Of a DNA stretch of 64,000 bases, positions 51,701-64,000 are shown in pieces. The notes beneath the pieces are model-generated. The model did no database searches. It was given only the letters and a program-made list of their open reading frames with translations, and had not been told where the DNA came from. The DNA lies in NCBI GenBank assembly GCA_942159475.1, contig OW804096.1, positions 127,524,941-127,588,940 on the forward strand, in the 5' to 3' direction. Both the position numbers and the translations under genes were made by a program. How positions within the stretch are numbered: the first letter of the stretch is position 1; every line of letters starts with the position of its first letter. The stretch comes from Sthenelais limicola. Taxonomy: Eukaryota; Annelida; Polychaeta; Phyllodocida; Sigalionidae.

Positions 51701-54700
51701 TACATCTATATAGTCTAGTTCTTCTCATCTCTGATAGCAAAATATGGTCTAGCATCCTTCTGTATAATAATTGCGCATCCGCATCGACTTCTGAGTAGGG
51801 ACCACTTTCTCAATACGCCACTGCTAGATCAGAGGAAGGCATATATGTGTGAACTCACAGTTCGTCTGGACTAACTAGAACATTACCTGGACAATACAAA
51901 TGTACGTAACGCAGCCATCAACCAGTTACTCAAAGCCTAATGAGAGGATCATTGGGTCCTCCATGGGGTACGTGTTCCTAAACGAGGGCTCACATTCCCT
52001 AGGGCAGAATGACTCAAGTCACAACAAAATCTGTGTTCTGCCACTGGCGTATGGAATGGAACCTGCTCTTAGGTGTATCATTGTCATTTTCCCTCCATTT
52101 TTAGTTTCTTATAGCAGTTCTGATCGAAATCCCTCTCTATGGCGAGGGAAGCAAGAATAAATCTTTTGTCCCGACATCATACAACGGCGCAGATTGGTTT
52201 TAGTCAAGCACACAACAAGACATGACATTATGTTTTAAGAGTCGGAGACAAAGACATTTTTTAAGCTGATGGTAATGTGATCTCAACGACGACTAAATTC
52301 AAAGATTGTGACTCTTGAAAATGTATGTGTTTCGTCTTCATAGATGGCCTTATTAAATAGTAGATGTTTCCACTGTACATAACAACATAACAAAACATGC
52401 ATAACAAAGGTTTGATTCAATGACACTGCCTTCAATTTGATAATAGAGCAGAGATAAACACCGGAACCTAAAATATTACGTTTCTGGAAAGAAAGGAACA
52501 CATTGCATTCTTTAGAGCATCATCTCAAAAGAATGTGTATACACTGCAAATCTTCATAAATTAACTAGATAGCTGGTCCAGAATTTCCGTTATGAATATA
52601 TATGATCAACTATTTTGACATTCTTAAGAGCAAGTAATATCCTGTTCTGGAGAATGATTCCAGGAGCTTGTCTACAAGTTCATAGAGGTAAGCTCAGGAA
52701 TCAATGCTGACCACCTATACGTTAAAAACGATAGATAGTTGTCTTAGATAATTTAGTGATACGGCACAGCGATTGAATTCCTACATTTGACTTATCAATA
52801 TTATTATTGATAGATTTATTTCCTCGATAATCATTTACAAACAGCGGTAATAATGTTTTTTTAAAATCAGGTCATTGATCTTTGTGTCAGGTACAGGTCT
52901 TCCGAGTATGCCGAATTCCAGTACTCATAATTCAGATTTGAGTAAGCAATACACAGCAAATTTAGCTGGGTAAAAGTGTACATAATATATATCTTGTCAG
53001 CTTTCTACACTGAACCGCTTTGATCCCTCTTTTCCCCATCAGTCAAACCAGGTATAGTCTACAAATACCAAATGCTGTGATTTCCGCAAGTAAAACGCCA
53101 ACTTCAAGAGTTGTCACAGGTGTCGGAAACACGATCCTTCAGGTGAACTATACATATATAGATAGATGTGCGATTTACCTGCGTTATGCGATATAGTGTA
53201 GGAGTTATTGACTGAAGTCATCTCTAACACTTATTAAGTACTACCGATAAAGAAACGTTCATTTGTCTACTCATTTGACTAGAAATTACCTCGTTTTTGG
53301 CCTAATTAAAATCCGAGACATCTCATGAACGTCATCAATTCACTGGGGAAACAAAATCTCCGCAAGAAATCTTTTACAAATATAGAAAATATAACGGACG
53401 CAAGAGTGAAACTTCGTCGCTTTCTCGCAAAAAAACAGGAGACAAATTGCCACGGTTATCTCATTTTTATCACTGCAATGACTTTGGAGGACAATGAATG
53501 ATGGATTCTAAATGCAGCATGCATGTGTTTTTGGGAATGTGTTACTGACACACCTCCAGTATTCAATCTAGTTATTTTTTGTTCATGAATTCATTCTACC
53601 CACATAATGTGCAAAACATTTGACATTGCTTACGGAGCGATGCCAGAGAATACAATGTCATCAATTGTTATGATTTTAACTCCCACAAACTACGCAAGAT
53701 GACGTGAATAACAATTGATTTAATGCCACAAATTATTTGTCTTTCGCACAAAATGTGATAAACCCATGTTCAAAGTTATATAAAGGGTTGCGATTTACAG
53801 TGTCTTTCACTTCCACAGGCATCACGGACAATTGCATATTGTTTCATGTAAAGAATTGCCTCTTTTAATGTTCCAAGGCATTTCCTTCAAATATTTTGTT
53901 CATTTTATGTTGTATTCATGTTCTAAGCGAGTTAAATAATTAATTGTAAAAGTTTATTGACAAACCATTTTTATCGCATTTCTATTTTCTAATAATGATT
54001 ATCGTTTGATCATCGTTCACCTGCTTGCACTATTTCATTACAGAAACATGCAACATTTAACATGCCTAAGGCATCATTTTAACGGTACTCCTACCAATAA
54101 TTCGCCTCACGGGGTAATTTAGGCGCAGATCTGTTTGATGTCATAGTAAACCAGTGGCGACTAGTTATTTGAACGTATGGATATTTCCATTAATTTGTCA
54201 CGAAGTTTCAGATTTTGGCGATAATATGGACACTTGGAAGACACTTCATATTTCCACCATTGATCCCACTAAAAGCTATTTGCTTTCGGCCTATGTCTTT
54301 CGCAAATAAAGCAGTGCCGGTTGTTCGGATCTATATTGATATATGAACCTGGGCATTCCGGCCGCTTTCAGAATCCATTTTACATGGATATCCACTGGAT
54401 TATAGTGGGCACGATCTATACATATGTCGGCAAAACCCTGTGGCGAACCGTGGACACGATCTAGTGCCCTGTGGTATCCGTATGATTCATTCTATATGGG
54501 ATGCCTTACCCCAGCAAAATCCAACACTTCACTGAGGTTTTTTCAGCAGCTCTGGATCATTCCAAGCGTGAAGCAGTTGCCGCAGTGTTGATTCACCATT
54601 GGTAAATACTCCGCCTTGCAGTTCTACTAATGTGGTTATCTCTAAGAACCAGCACTGTCATACCTCACATCTGCCCCGCTACGAATAAAGACGACTTCGG

Positions 54701-57700
54701 GGAATGTAAAAGTATACACCCAAGGCTGGCCAAGGTCTCCCAAAGCTAAAGGCACTGCCCCAGGTTGTGATTAGGGGGAAATCTCCTTTTCTCGGCAGTA
54801 GCGCGCCCGGCTAGTGGTAGATTTGGTGACCCTGACAATGGGGCGATGATTGTATCGCTTTTGCATGCGTGACGAGCATCAATACCAAAAGGAGTAGGGG
54901 CCCAAACATACCCCAATATCCTAAGGGGGCCTATCACACAAATGACCCCCATCAGACCACACTAGAGACATGGGAATTATCTAATTAATTACTGAACCTC
55001 TCGAGAAACCAACCTAATGTATATATTACAATCATTCAGCTGGTCGATTGGAAGGACGTTACTAGGTAGTTCTCGCTTCTCATTTAACGTTGCAAGCATG
55101 CGTGATCAAGACCATGAGAAATTTATGGAAATCTGTCAAGATTGCCTCAGCCATTACCAATATTTGGAGGAGAATTACGTGCAATGGTAATATATCTTGA
55201 TAATGGAGCATGCATGTGTTATTACATTATATAATTATGGATATACTAAGAGAGATCCACTGACAGTGGGATATTAATGCTAAACATCTGTTCTCATAAC
55301 ATGTAAAGCCCTCTTGGACCAGAATACATCCTACTTGTGTAGAATACACATTAGCTTTTTAGCTTTTTTCGCCTAACATCAAGTCCTACAAGCAGATCTT
55401 CAAAGCATTGTTGGGATGCAGCAGCGAGGAGGCGACCGCTATGATATTTAATGGACATCTCTGCCCAGCCAGTGAACTCAGAAGGCAAAAAGTTACTTCC
55501 ATTCTGGCAGAGCACGAACCGATGGGTAATACAGGGGGAATCTAGTGTCACATTTCCAAGACACATTCATACAAGCCCATATATATATGTATCGTTTACA
55601 CTAACAATGATGTCTAAGAAATTATGCATACATGTATACATCAAGGCGTCCACTCGAAACTTCAAGCTGACTTAAAAGACCCAGCATGCATACAGAGAAT
55701 GACTGTCATAGGACATATATATACACAGAGCATATCAAACTTGACTCAGAATCATCTCAATCTTCTCAAACTGGCAATTCGGAAAGTATAGCAATACCTA
55801 TTCGGAATAGAAAGTATAGCAATTCATGGTATCCTTTTACCATCGGAGAATACATATATGAGGGCAAAAAGCTCCCAAGCTCCAAAGAAGTTCCAAAGAA
55901 AACGTGATACAGATATAAATGTTAAATCGTTCTTTGGGTATGAAGCATGTGTCATCACGATTCTTATTCATCCCAGAGGCTGTCGGTAGTATGTTCAGTT
56001 CATATCATTGGCGGACATTTTACACATTGGCGACATTTAAAGGACTGGTTGGGCACTATAACTTCGTCACCATACAGACTGTGGAACTACCACATTCAAA
56101 GGTGGTGCTTCGACCAAAGGCGTGACCTAATATACTGCTTGTGTTACTGAACAAATATTATTTCCGATGATACGCCAATAAAACCGCCCAGAGAAATGTA
56201 GAACAAGGGGATAAGCTTTTACCTCTCCCACCATTTAGTGATATAACGAGTCCCCACCTCCCCTCGCCTCACTCTCAGAGCACGTGCTAATTGATAAACG
56301 AGAACGTGGTTTTCATTGGGACCAGGGGTTCATACATAAATTACAACTCCACTCATCGAGCCAAGGCACTAAACGCATACAAATTGGCACACACTAAGAG
56401 CAATGACTGGATTTACGCCTCACATTGGTCTGTTTATAGGTCTCAATAAGTCGGGACAAAAACGGTAAATATTGCGCTCATTGAGTTCCTGTATCATGGT
56501 ATTATGATGCATTTGCATAGTTTAACGGATTAGTCTGTTGGCAGTATCTGTAATTGGATCATAATCGGTAAACCGCTCAAGGACCAGGAAGGATTTTCTA
56601 CTCCGAGCTTAAAATGTGTCCCTGGAATGAAATATGCTCCAGGGGTTGTCCCGTGTTTTTATTTTGACGCTGCCAAACAGAGCATTTTCCTTTTTGTTAA
56701 AAATAAAAGATATATTCTTGCGCTAAGTGAATAACTAGCACATTTATTGCATTGTCGAAATCCTTTATGTGTCCTAAGTGGAATGATTCATATTTGATGA
56801 AGAAAATAAATAACTGAGAGATGAGATATTATTTCCCGTCTGAACAAAGGGTAGCCATACAGGGTGACCGTACAGTTGACCTTTGAAACCCAAGGCTGTC
56901 GCTGGTATGCCGAAGCGGATGTAAATCGTTACATGGAATCAAATAGCCTGCATAGAGTGGGGCGCGTGTGGTGTTAACCAAACTTGTACATGTGTCTATA
57001 CACATAAAACATTATGTTTTAACCGCATATAGACTAGAGATACATATCCCTAAAGGTTTTAATAAGCCATGACCAGGCCTATATTTTGTTAGAAAAACCA
57101 GAGCATGGGTAAACGTTTCTAAATAAGGACATAATTACAGCAGTTAACACCGCTTCCGCCTTTTCATTTATCCCATGGTTGCAATAATGCCCTTTAACAA
57201 GGATCATTAGAACCTCTTAGGTACCTCAGCCCCTTGTAGCCTATTCTGTGAACCCAAGTGCAGACCTTTTTCTAACCCCACAAAGGAGATGATAAGCCCT
57301 TTGTGCATTACTCATTACTAGCCCCTCTCTTCATTAAGACTTCTAATGACTTGAATAATAGGGTGGGATTAAACGATATTCCAAGGCTTAGGGCATTAAC
57401 ACTGACACTGTACACCTAATTAAAAGCAGTGGAAAAATCTATCCCTCCACCCACCTCTCGTGAACTGGTTTCGCGATGACAGAATGGCGTGCCAACATAA
57501 CGCCAAACATACTGAGAAAGGTAGACGCCCAAGAAATTGTATGCACGCTTAATGAATCATGCAACTAAAAGTTTGTATCGTATATACCAACATATACATA
57601 CACCAAACCCAAATAGATATTATGTTGTATACATGACGCATGAATGATATCAAATAAAGAGGTTCACCTTTAAGGACAATGTCTTGATTCATGCTTGCGA

Positions 57701-59449
57701 TGCTAAAGTTGGTTTGCTGTCCGAGAACAAGGTTGTCCGCAGGATGGATGCGAATATTCCCCTTTTCGCTATACTACTGCCCATACAGCAATAATGAACA
57801 TGCTCTCTAACGTTATACTCTTTGAGGACTGCATTTCGTGAATATTCGATGCACGAATGAATACACTATACATGCAATAATGATAGTGTATCACACAAAT
57901 ACTAATATTAATTAATAAAAGATTCCGTAATTCATATCATGAATTGGAATATGCAATAACAAATAATTATATATCAGATTATAAAATAATACATAAAGAT
58001 CAATATTAGTAAGGCATGTATATATTCCAGAGCCCACAAGTCTGTTGACGTGTGTCACTTATTGTGTATAGGTATATTGGAAACGAATAATGCATCGGCC
58101 AAAAGACGGTGCATAGTGTCACCAGGCTGAAGGCAATACAAATGGCACCCAAGGGATACCGGCACGACAACTAAGAGAAGTGAAAGACACTGTGATGTGG
58201 GGAAAGTGACACGAATAGCCCTTAGAAGTGACCGGTGATATACTTAGTTACTGCCAACTCCATCTCTAATCCGATCTTGCAACAAGGGCAGCCACTGTGG
58301 CGATTACCCTGAATGTTTGGCGGATCCCAAAGCAATACATTAGTGATACCTATACTAGGAAAGACAATCCCTGGCCTTACCTCCAGAAGTATTTCTCCCC
58401 ACAGAATTTGTAAGTCTGGCTTTCATCAATGATACAAGGCAAGCACAAATGCGCCGCTAAAGACTACAACAGCCACCTGCCACAGGAAGCAAAATCAGAA
58501 AATACAATAGAAAATAACATAGATCTGCTTCCGGCAGTATCATATATGTATGTAATAGAAGGAAAGGTTGGCTCTCACTTCCCAAACATAAAATCAATCG
58601 CCTAAAATGCTATGTAATAAAATCCATCAGTGCAAGTGTTCATCGCATAAATACTGCGCCGCTTTTGAGTCATTTGATACCCGGGTTATGGGACATACTT
58701 AATGGGAAACGCGTGAAGCGAAATCGCTGTGGAAAAAATATTGTAAATTCGATTAACTGAGCACGACCCATGTGAATGAAGTTGAAAATTGGGTTTCATA
58801 ATAGAGAATAAAACGTATAGTGTCCCATTTCCAATAAAGAAATCACAGGCAAGATTACTGACAAGATCTGCTTGACTATAGTATTACATGTAGGTGTTAG
58901 CACAATATTCACTTATTGATAGCACAACTTCGTGCAGTCAGCCTTTAGGCTATGTAAAGTTCATTATAAGTGTGTCCCTACACCTTTCGTTTGGATCCTT
59001 TTGACGCGGGTAATCCGATATCAGAGGTGACATGTTTACTCATTTGACAAATATTATTTGATGGTTCGATGGATATGGTCGATGGATATAGACTACCATA
59101 TATAATAAGCTGGCATACTGTACATCACGGCAGTATGTTTGCTACATTTATATGTATATTTGTAAGTAATATGAGCATTATCCTGCCGAGATGATGTCAG
59201 TGTTTGATGGCAAAGATTGATCACCCTAGGTATATAGACACTCAACATACACTCTTCGTTGCCATGAATTATTCAGTGAGATGTTGCATGCGTCTCCGAA
59301 GTTCAGTTGACATTATTACGGCTGGGGTCTTCGCACATAGGGCCCTTCATCCCGCCAGGTATATTAAAGCTGCATTTTCAGCTATTATGAGAAAACAATC
59401 TTACCAGATTTACTCATATTATATGACTTCTATGACTGAATGTATCAAT
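48799..59449. other. Gene-free stretch
   Basis: No supported gene. Contents seen: an (ATGT)n microsatellite at 50669-50698 beside a short GGATTCC/GGAATCC inverted repeat near 50630; a GC-rich patch at about 54721-54960; and a GAAAGTATAGCAAT direct repeat near 55780-55830. ORFs up to 111 codons begin at GTG or look random. Confidence 0.5.
50669..50698. repeat. (ATGT)n microsatellite
   Basis: About seven ATGT/ATAC units, slightly interrupted. Confidence 0.85.
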
Positions 59450-59680
59450 ATTCAGCTGCTGCTATATATATTTACACAAGAATTTGAAGTCAAATCGGTC
59501 GGGAGAAAACGGCCTCTGGTGAGCGATAATAGGTGCAGGCACCGCGGGAATGGATTTTGGTGGGTCTCCTGAATATAAACGGTGAGTTTTATGAAGCACT
59601 GAGGTAAATACAAAATCCTCCTGTCAAAATTAATGACTTGGAGATCGCTTGGAAAAGAACGGAGCAAAAGTTAGAAAAAA
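59450..59680. repeat. Dispersed repeat, copy B
   Basis: This is the partner of copy A at 23440-23680, in direct orientation. The plus ORF 59204-59572 and minus ORF 59452-59667 that cover it are best explained as repeat-derived open frames rather than genes. Confidence 0.65.
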
Positions 59681-60447
59681 TTTGGTTTCTGACCGATGTT
59701 AACTCTGATACACCTTTATGTCTGGCAATGAGACCCTTAACTGATGTGGCAAGTAATCTCCTATTATAGGCCTATCTATTTCAATTGAGTGGGAATTATG
59801 TCACTGAAAATAAGAAAATTGTCCACTTAAGGGTCCTTCACACATAACAAGGCTGTTGGCTTTTGGGTGATCTCAGAATGTTGTTCATGTTCAAGCTTTA
59901 TTTTTTTCGCACGAGAAATCTGACCCTAATTACATGTGTATATGCAACGCTGCAAAGTTTGCTGAAAACATTCTCTTGTTATTACTATCTTGTGGTGTAA
60001 GAACTGGCTGCCCAAAAATGGATAAAAGAATGGATGGAAAAATAGTTAGATCAGCAATTAGTGGGTATTCTCTACCCAACCGTCAGATTATATCACTACG
60101 TTGAGATGACGAACAAGAACCCATAATGTCATTAAAAGGCTACTGCTTTGGCGTTTCTGTTATCAGTACGATTATAGCGCTTTTTAGTGTACCTATAGGT
60201 CAGAACAGGTGTGTACATATTGTGCACAAGTGGGCATGTAATGATTTCATGACGCAACCCGCCAATCCTCAGTAGACTGCCAACCATAACATAATAGATC
60301 CATACCTGACTGCATGATTATATTAGCGTTTGAAGTGGCATTATATAAGGAAGATCAATAAACATGCTATTCATATTGTTTTAGCTTTACTTCCGTTTAT
60401 GTCGAAATAGTCTCCAGATGTTTGATATGTTTCGTTTTGCTCACATT

Positions 60448-60480
60448 CTCTCTCTTTATATCTCTCTTTATCTCTCTTTA
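60448..60480. repeat. CT-rich short tandem repeat
   Basis: Three TCTCTCTTTA-type units, pyrimidine-rich on the plus strand. Confidence 0.85.
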
Positions 60481-61321
60481 GATTGAAATAATAGGCTGGG
60501 TCTTACTAGGTAACCCAAGTACAACGGATAATGGATTATACATCAGAAAATGTTCCCGCCATTGGTGAAAATATAGCATAAACCAGATGCGCTAGTTTTG
60601 AGAATATCAATAAACCATATAACAAAACACGATGGTTGGAAATCATATCAGACTATGAAAATAATTGGGATTAAAACTCTTCTATATTCATGGCATTTGT
60701 CCTTACTAGGGCGCGCGCATTAGGAATGTATTTTATTTTTGACGCCACGACATCTACTCTCTCCTATACAATCCTCCCTCGCCTTCTTTCCTCGACTCCC
60801 ATTCATACATTTCCACCAATTTAAAAATAAATCGTTTTCTAACAAATAAACATAATAATACAGCATCGATTTGGTCTTACCACTAATGCGATTGTTTTCA
60901 ATATTCATTACATTTTGATATGATTTACTTGGTTTCATCCTCCATTGGCAGTTAGTACTTAATATCAGAATCCTCACATGGCCAATATGAAGGCGATGTG
61001 GGAGGAAAACTGGAGGAAGAAATAGTGTTATACGCAGTGACTACACTCATACAGAATAATACATTTGTCATGTGCTGTAACAAAGGTATTATGAGTATAA
61101 ACAGGACAGGTGGGTATTTAACGTGGGAAACGTCTCATTGCAGTTTCCCATGGCAAGTTATTTATCAGTTCCGTTTCAGTAGACTCCAAACAATTCCTTC
61201 TATTAAACGTTCCTAACAATTACAGTATTATCTCCAGATCCATCAGTTTAAAAATGACTTTCACCTATGTAAGTGGCAAGTTTGTTTATGTTAGTGTTCC
61301 TGAATAGTTAACGGGTAAATA

Positions 61322-61456
61322 TTTGAGATCGTAGCGTGATTGTTGGACCATGCCACCGTTGCATAACAATCTGCGAGCTCAATATTAACACTGAAAAAGC
61401 TACTCGCAGATTGTTGTGCAACGGGGGCCATGAGCACGTTTGTAATTGATCTCGAA
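61322..61456. repeat. Foldback with 22-bp near-perfect core
   Basis: Core arms 61356-61377 (CCGTTGCATAACAATCTGCG plus AG) and 61403-61424 pair with one mismatch around a 25-nt loop. Imperfect pairing extends outward through CATGG/CCATG to TTTGAGATC on the left and GATCTCGAA on the right. The whole looks like a small foldback or MITE-type unit of about 135 bp, without an ORF. Confidence 0.75.
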
Positions 61457-64000
61457 ATCAAATTAAGATCTACAAACCGAACAGAGTGCTGATTGATTGG
61501 TCAAGAAGGTAAACACAGATTTTACCTTATGAATTCCATAATCCAGCCGTATTAGTGTGATGGCGTGTGTACGTTTTTCTTTTGGAGTTGGCTGGCTAGC
61601 GCCCTATTCCATGCAACGCCTTTAAACAAAACGATTGCGTCATTTAATGACCTCAACAAAGCCAAATCACATGTGCGTCTGATTCAGGTAAGCGTAATCG
61701 CACCGCCCAACCACAAGCAATAATCGAATGTGCATAATAAATCCCTGAATTGGTCCCATGGAGCGAAACATTCAACATAATCCATTACTATATCATATTG
61801 ATGCAGGGAAATTGGATCAGGATTTACGTTCACAGATTTCGTGTAAGGTAATTTTAGAATCCACATCTGAATTACAAACACTTATATTGCTACATTATTG
61901 TGATTGTCAATGACATGTACGTACTCATATAAACACCTTCATCATATATAATTTATGACATTAACGTTTAAGCATTCAAGAGAGGATCGACAGGAAGATC
62001 TCTTCAGGTCTATCCGATTTGGTGCAAGATAGAGTAGCCCCTTGGTCACGTCTCAATCGGATCATTACAAACCGTCGTGACATTCTTTCTTTTCCCATTT
62101 CCCCTAACCCCTTACGCGACTCAATCCCGCAGGGCACATCTATGTGTGCGGTACTTCTTATAAAGTCATATGCAGACAATTCGACGCTTCTTAATGCACA
62201 TAACTCAATCGTCGCCCATCCCTATCGCTCGCCTCAAGCTACTTATTATGGGTTGCATGCTTCATGAAGGTGCCTAAATGCCGGGTGAACGGTTCCAGCG
62301 TGGCGAATTACCTGACACCATGGAAGGAGTGTCCTGTTCTGTCCCTTGTCCATCAAGGCATGTGTGGACCCTATAAAAACGCTTTAAAGTAGTGGACACG
62401 CGTTTGCCCTACGGCGCTGGGAAGTCTTATCAGGAAACCGGAAGCCTGTGTCTTCTGCTTCTTATGCTGCTGCAAAAGGTTCCGGGAAGGAATTATATTT
62501 TTTGCAATGGTCCGCCAACAAAATGTATTGAAGCTAGGCTCTAGGGTCTCGCCAGGATTTCCTTATCAATCGTATGTGCAGAGTCTAGGCTTTTCCCTGC
62601 TGTGACAGTTTAGTGAAGGACGCCATGACCTATTTTACTATCTCAGGAGCTACTTTTGTGGTGTTTTCTTTCTTAATCTGTCTTGTGTTCATACACAGAA
62701 GTGTATATCGGTTGATTAATTGTTCTGATCATTGCCTTATTGATTCCTCGTAAATTATGTTCTTATCGTCAAATAAAGGGCATTGAAGACGGATGCCCCA
62801 TGCTGCAGACCTTTTCTAAGAAACTGGTAAAGACCATCGGGTTGAATAATATCCCTGTCACTGGTACTATTGACACAGGAACATATATTATACTGCAGTC
62901 TTACCCAACATAATGATGAAGTCAGCAAGGCGTCAGTTTTGGACAGAAAAGACACTAGTGACGTGACAGGGGAAATGTCCGACAGACTAGGCAATCTGCA
63001 GAGAGCAATAACGAATAAGATAGCCTCCTTGTACTCCTCCATATATAGACAGTCTACCAAAACTACCATTTATAAATCATTCCCGGGATGAGTTGAGATG
63101 TATTTGCATGGGAAACATGTTAGAATAGTAATTATTACTTGACAATATCAAACGTCATCGTGGTCAATTTGTGTGTAGCTGAACTATCAGAAGGGGAACG
63201 AACCCTTGGGTTTTGTCAGCTCGTTACCGGGTTCCTTCTTTATTACACGTGGGGTACATGTTTAAATATGCCACAGACATTAGTCAAAGTTTCCTAACTA
63301 TTTCAGTGTAAATGCCAAAACTATCACTTGTGGAACCCAAATAGGGATCCATAAATCTATCAAATGTCAAACCTATTATTTCGAAGGCATACATCATAAA
63401 CTCTGACACTAATAGGTTGAACATCGAGAGGAATGACTATAGCAATTCTTCCGCCTAATGCGTAGAGATTTCACAAAGGTTACTCACTGCGGAACGATTG
63501 CAATGTCCCAACCCTCATTAGATTATTTTAGGGACCACCCCAGAAAGGTAATAAGAATAAACAGTATTCATTATGAGTGTAGACTGTCTATCATGTTATT
63601 AATCATGGAAATTTAATGAATGAACTATCCAGTTGTCCTCCCTTTATCTCCTTTTAATCTAGTGGGATTCCATCCTCATTTAGCTTCTTAACCCAATAGC
63701 TCAAAGAGTTTTTGGCTCAAAGACGTATGTCTCGTCTTGGCCGAAGCCCATGAAATCGATATCATTATTCTCCATGGCACGTATGGTACATGTTTCATTT
63801 TAATGGCTCATTTTCTCATTCTTGTTGTGGCTTTATTACTCCGAAATTCCATGATCATACAGGTCCCAGGTCCGAATGATACTAGGGTCCTCCACATTCG
63901 CATATTTAAGATCATTCTATATTCTCTTAATTATGTAACCCAGAAACAAATTGTGTGTGAGAATTCCTACGCTTTACCCCCTTACTTCGGTGAAAAAATG

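Larger units (their letters stand above)
59681..64000. other. Gene-free right end of the window
   Basis: No supported gene. Contents are a TCTCTCTTTA repeat (60448-60480) and a strong foldback (61322-61456). Overlapping open frames at 62755-63091 on opposite strands have mixed-charge composition but no recognisable motif. Confidence 0.5.

Noticed and set aside
51463..51798. 111-codon plus-strand frame
   Set aside because: It starts at GTG, has no motif, and its length is within chance expectation.
59204..59572. 122-codon plus-strand frame
   Set aside because: Its end lies in the dispersed repeat copy B and its start has no coding character.
1..64000. CRISPR arrays, operons, bacterial ribosome-binding sites, rRNA genes
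   Set aside because: None seen. The presence of an intron, LINE and SINE-like elements and microsatellites marks this as eukaryotic DNA.

Overview
The window is eukaryotic nuclear DNA. It is AT-rich and gene-poor, full of microsatellites, foldback hairpins and decayed retroelements, and its one clear gene contains an intron with canonical GT-AG ends. The predicted protein (secreted parallel beta-helix plus Cys-rich segment plus about nine membrane spans) has an architecture I associate with large, uncharacterised families in marine invertebrate genomes such as echinoderms, lancelets, hemichordates and lophotrochozoans. I therefore favour a marine invertebrate, but nothing fixes the species.

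Layout. 1-7451 is non-coding and holds a tRNA-derived SINE-like unit on the minus strand with a tandem-repeat body (341-540), a GT/GA microsatellite, and the minus-strand 3' tail of another retroelement near 6555-6720. 7452-11443 (minus) is the only confident gene: a short signal-peptide exon, a 302-nt intron and a 3.55-kb exon, together encoding 1229 residues. A TATA-like box lies about 200 nt upstream of the ATG. 11652-15556 holds several perfect or near-perfect inverted repeats, two of them in a possible MITE-like element at about 13985-14310. 15557-16339 (minus) is the 5'-truncated 3' end of a non-LTR retrotransposon, with the last part of its reverse transcriptase ORF, a 3' UTR and a poly(A) tail. 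From about 16.4 kb to the right end I find no confident gene. That stretch carries a recent 70-bp tandem duplication (20998-21137), two diverged copies of one dispersed repeat (about 23440 and 59450), an octamer-containing repeat near 37.5 kb, a strong foldback near 61.4 kb, a CTCF-like motif near 26.9 kb and a CCAAT-rich promoter-like patch near 48.75 kb.

Most open frames in the window are short, and many begin at GTG or TTG, which eukaryotes rarely use. They fit chance expectation or are antisense shadows of the main exon. Because there is only one supported gene, no gene-to-gene cooperation can be inferred. The object most worth following up is the beta-helix membrane protein.
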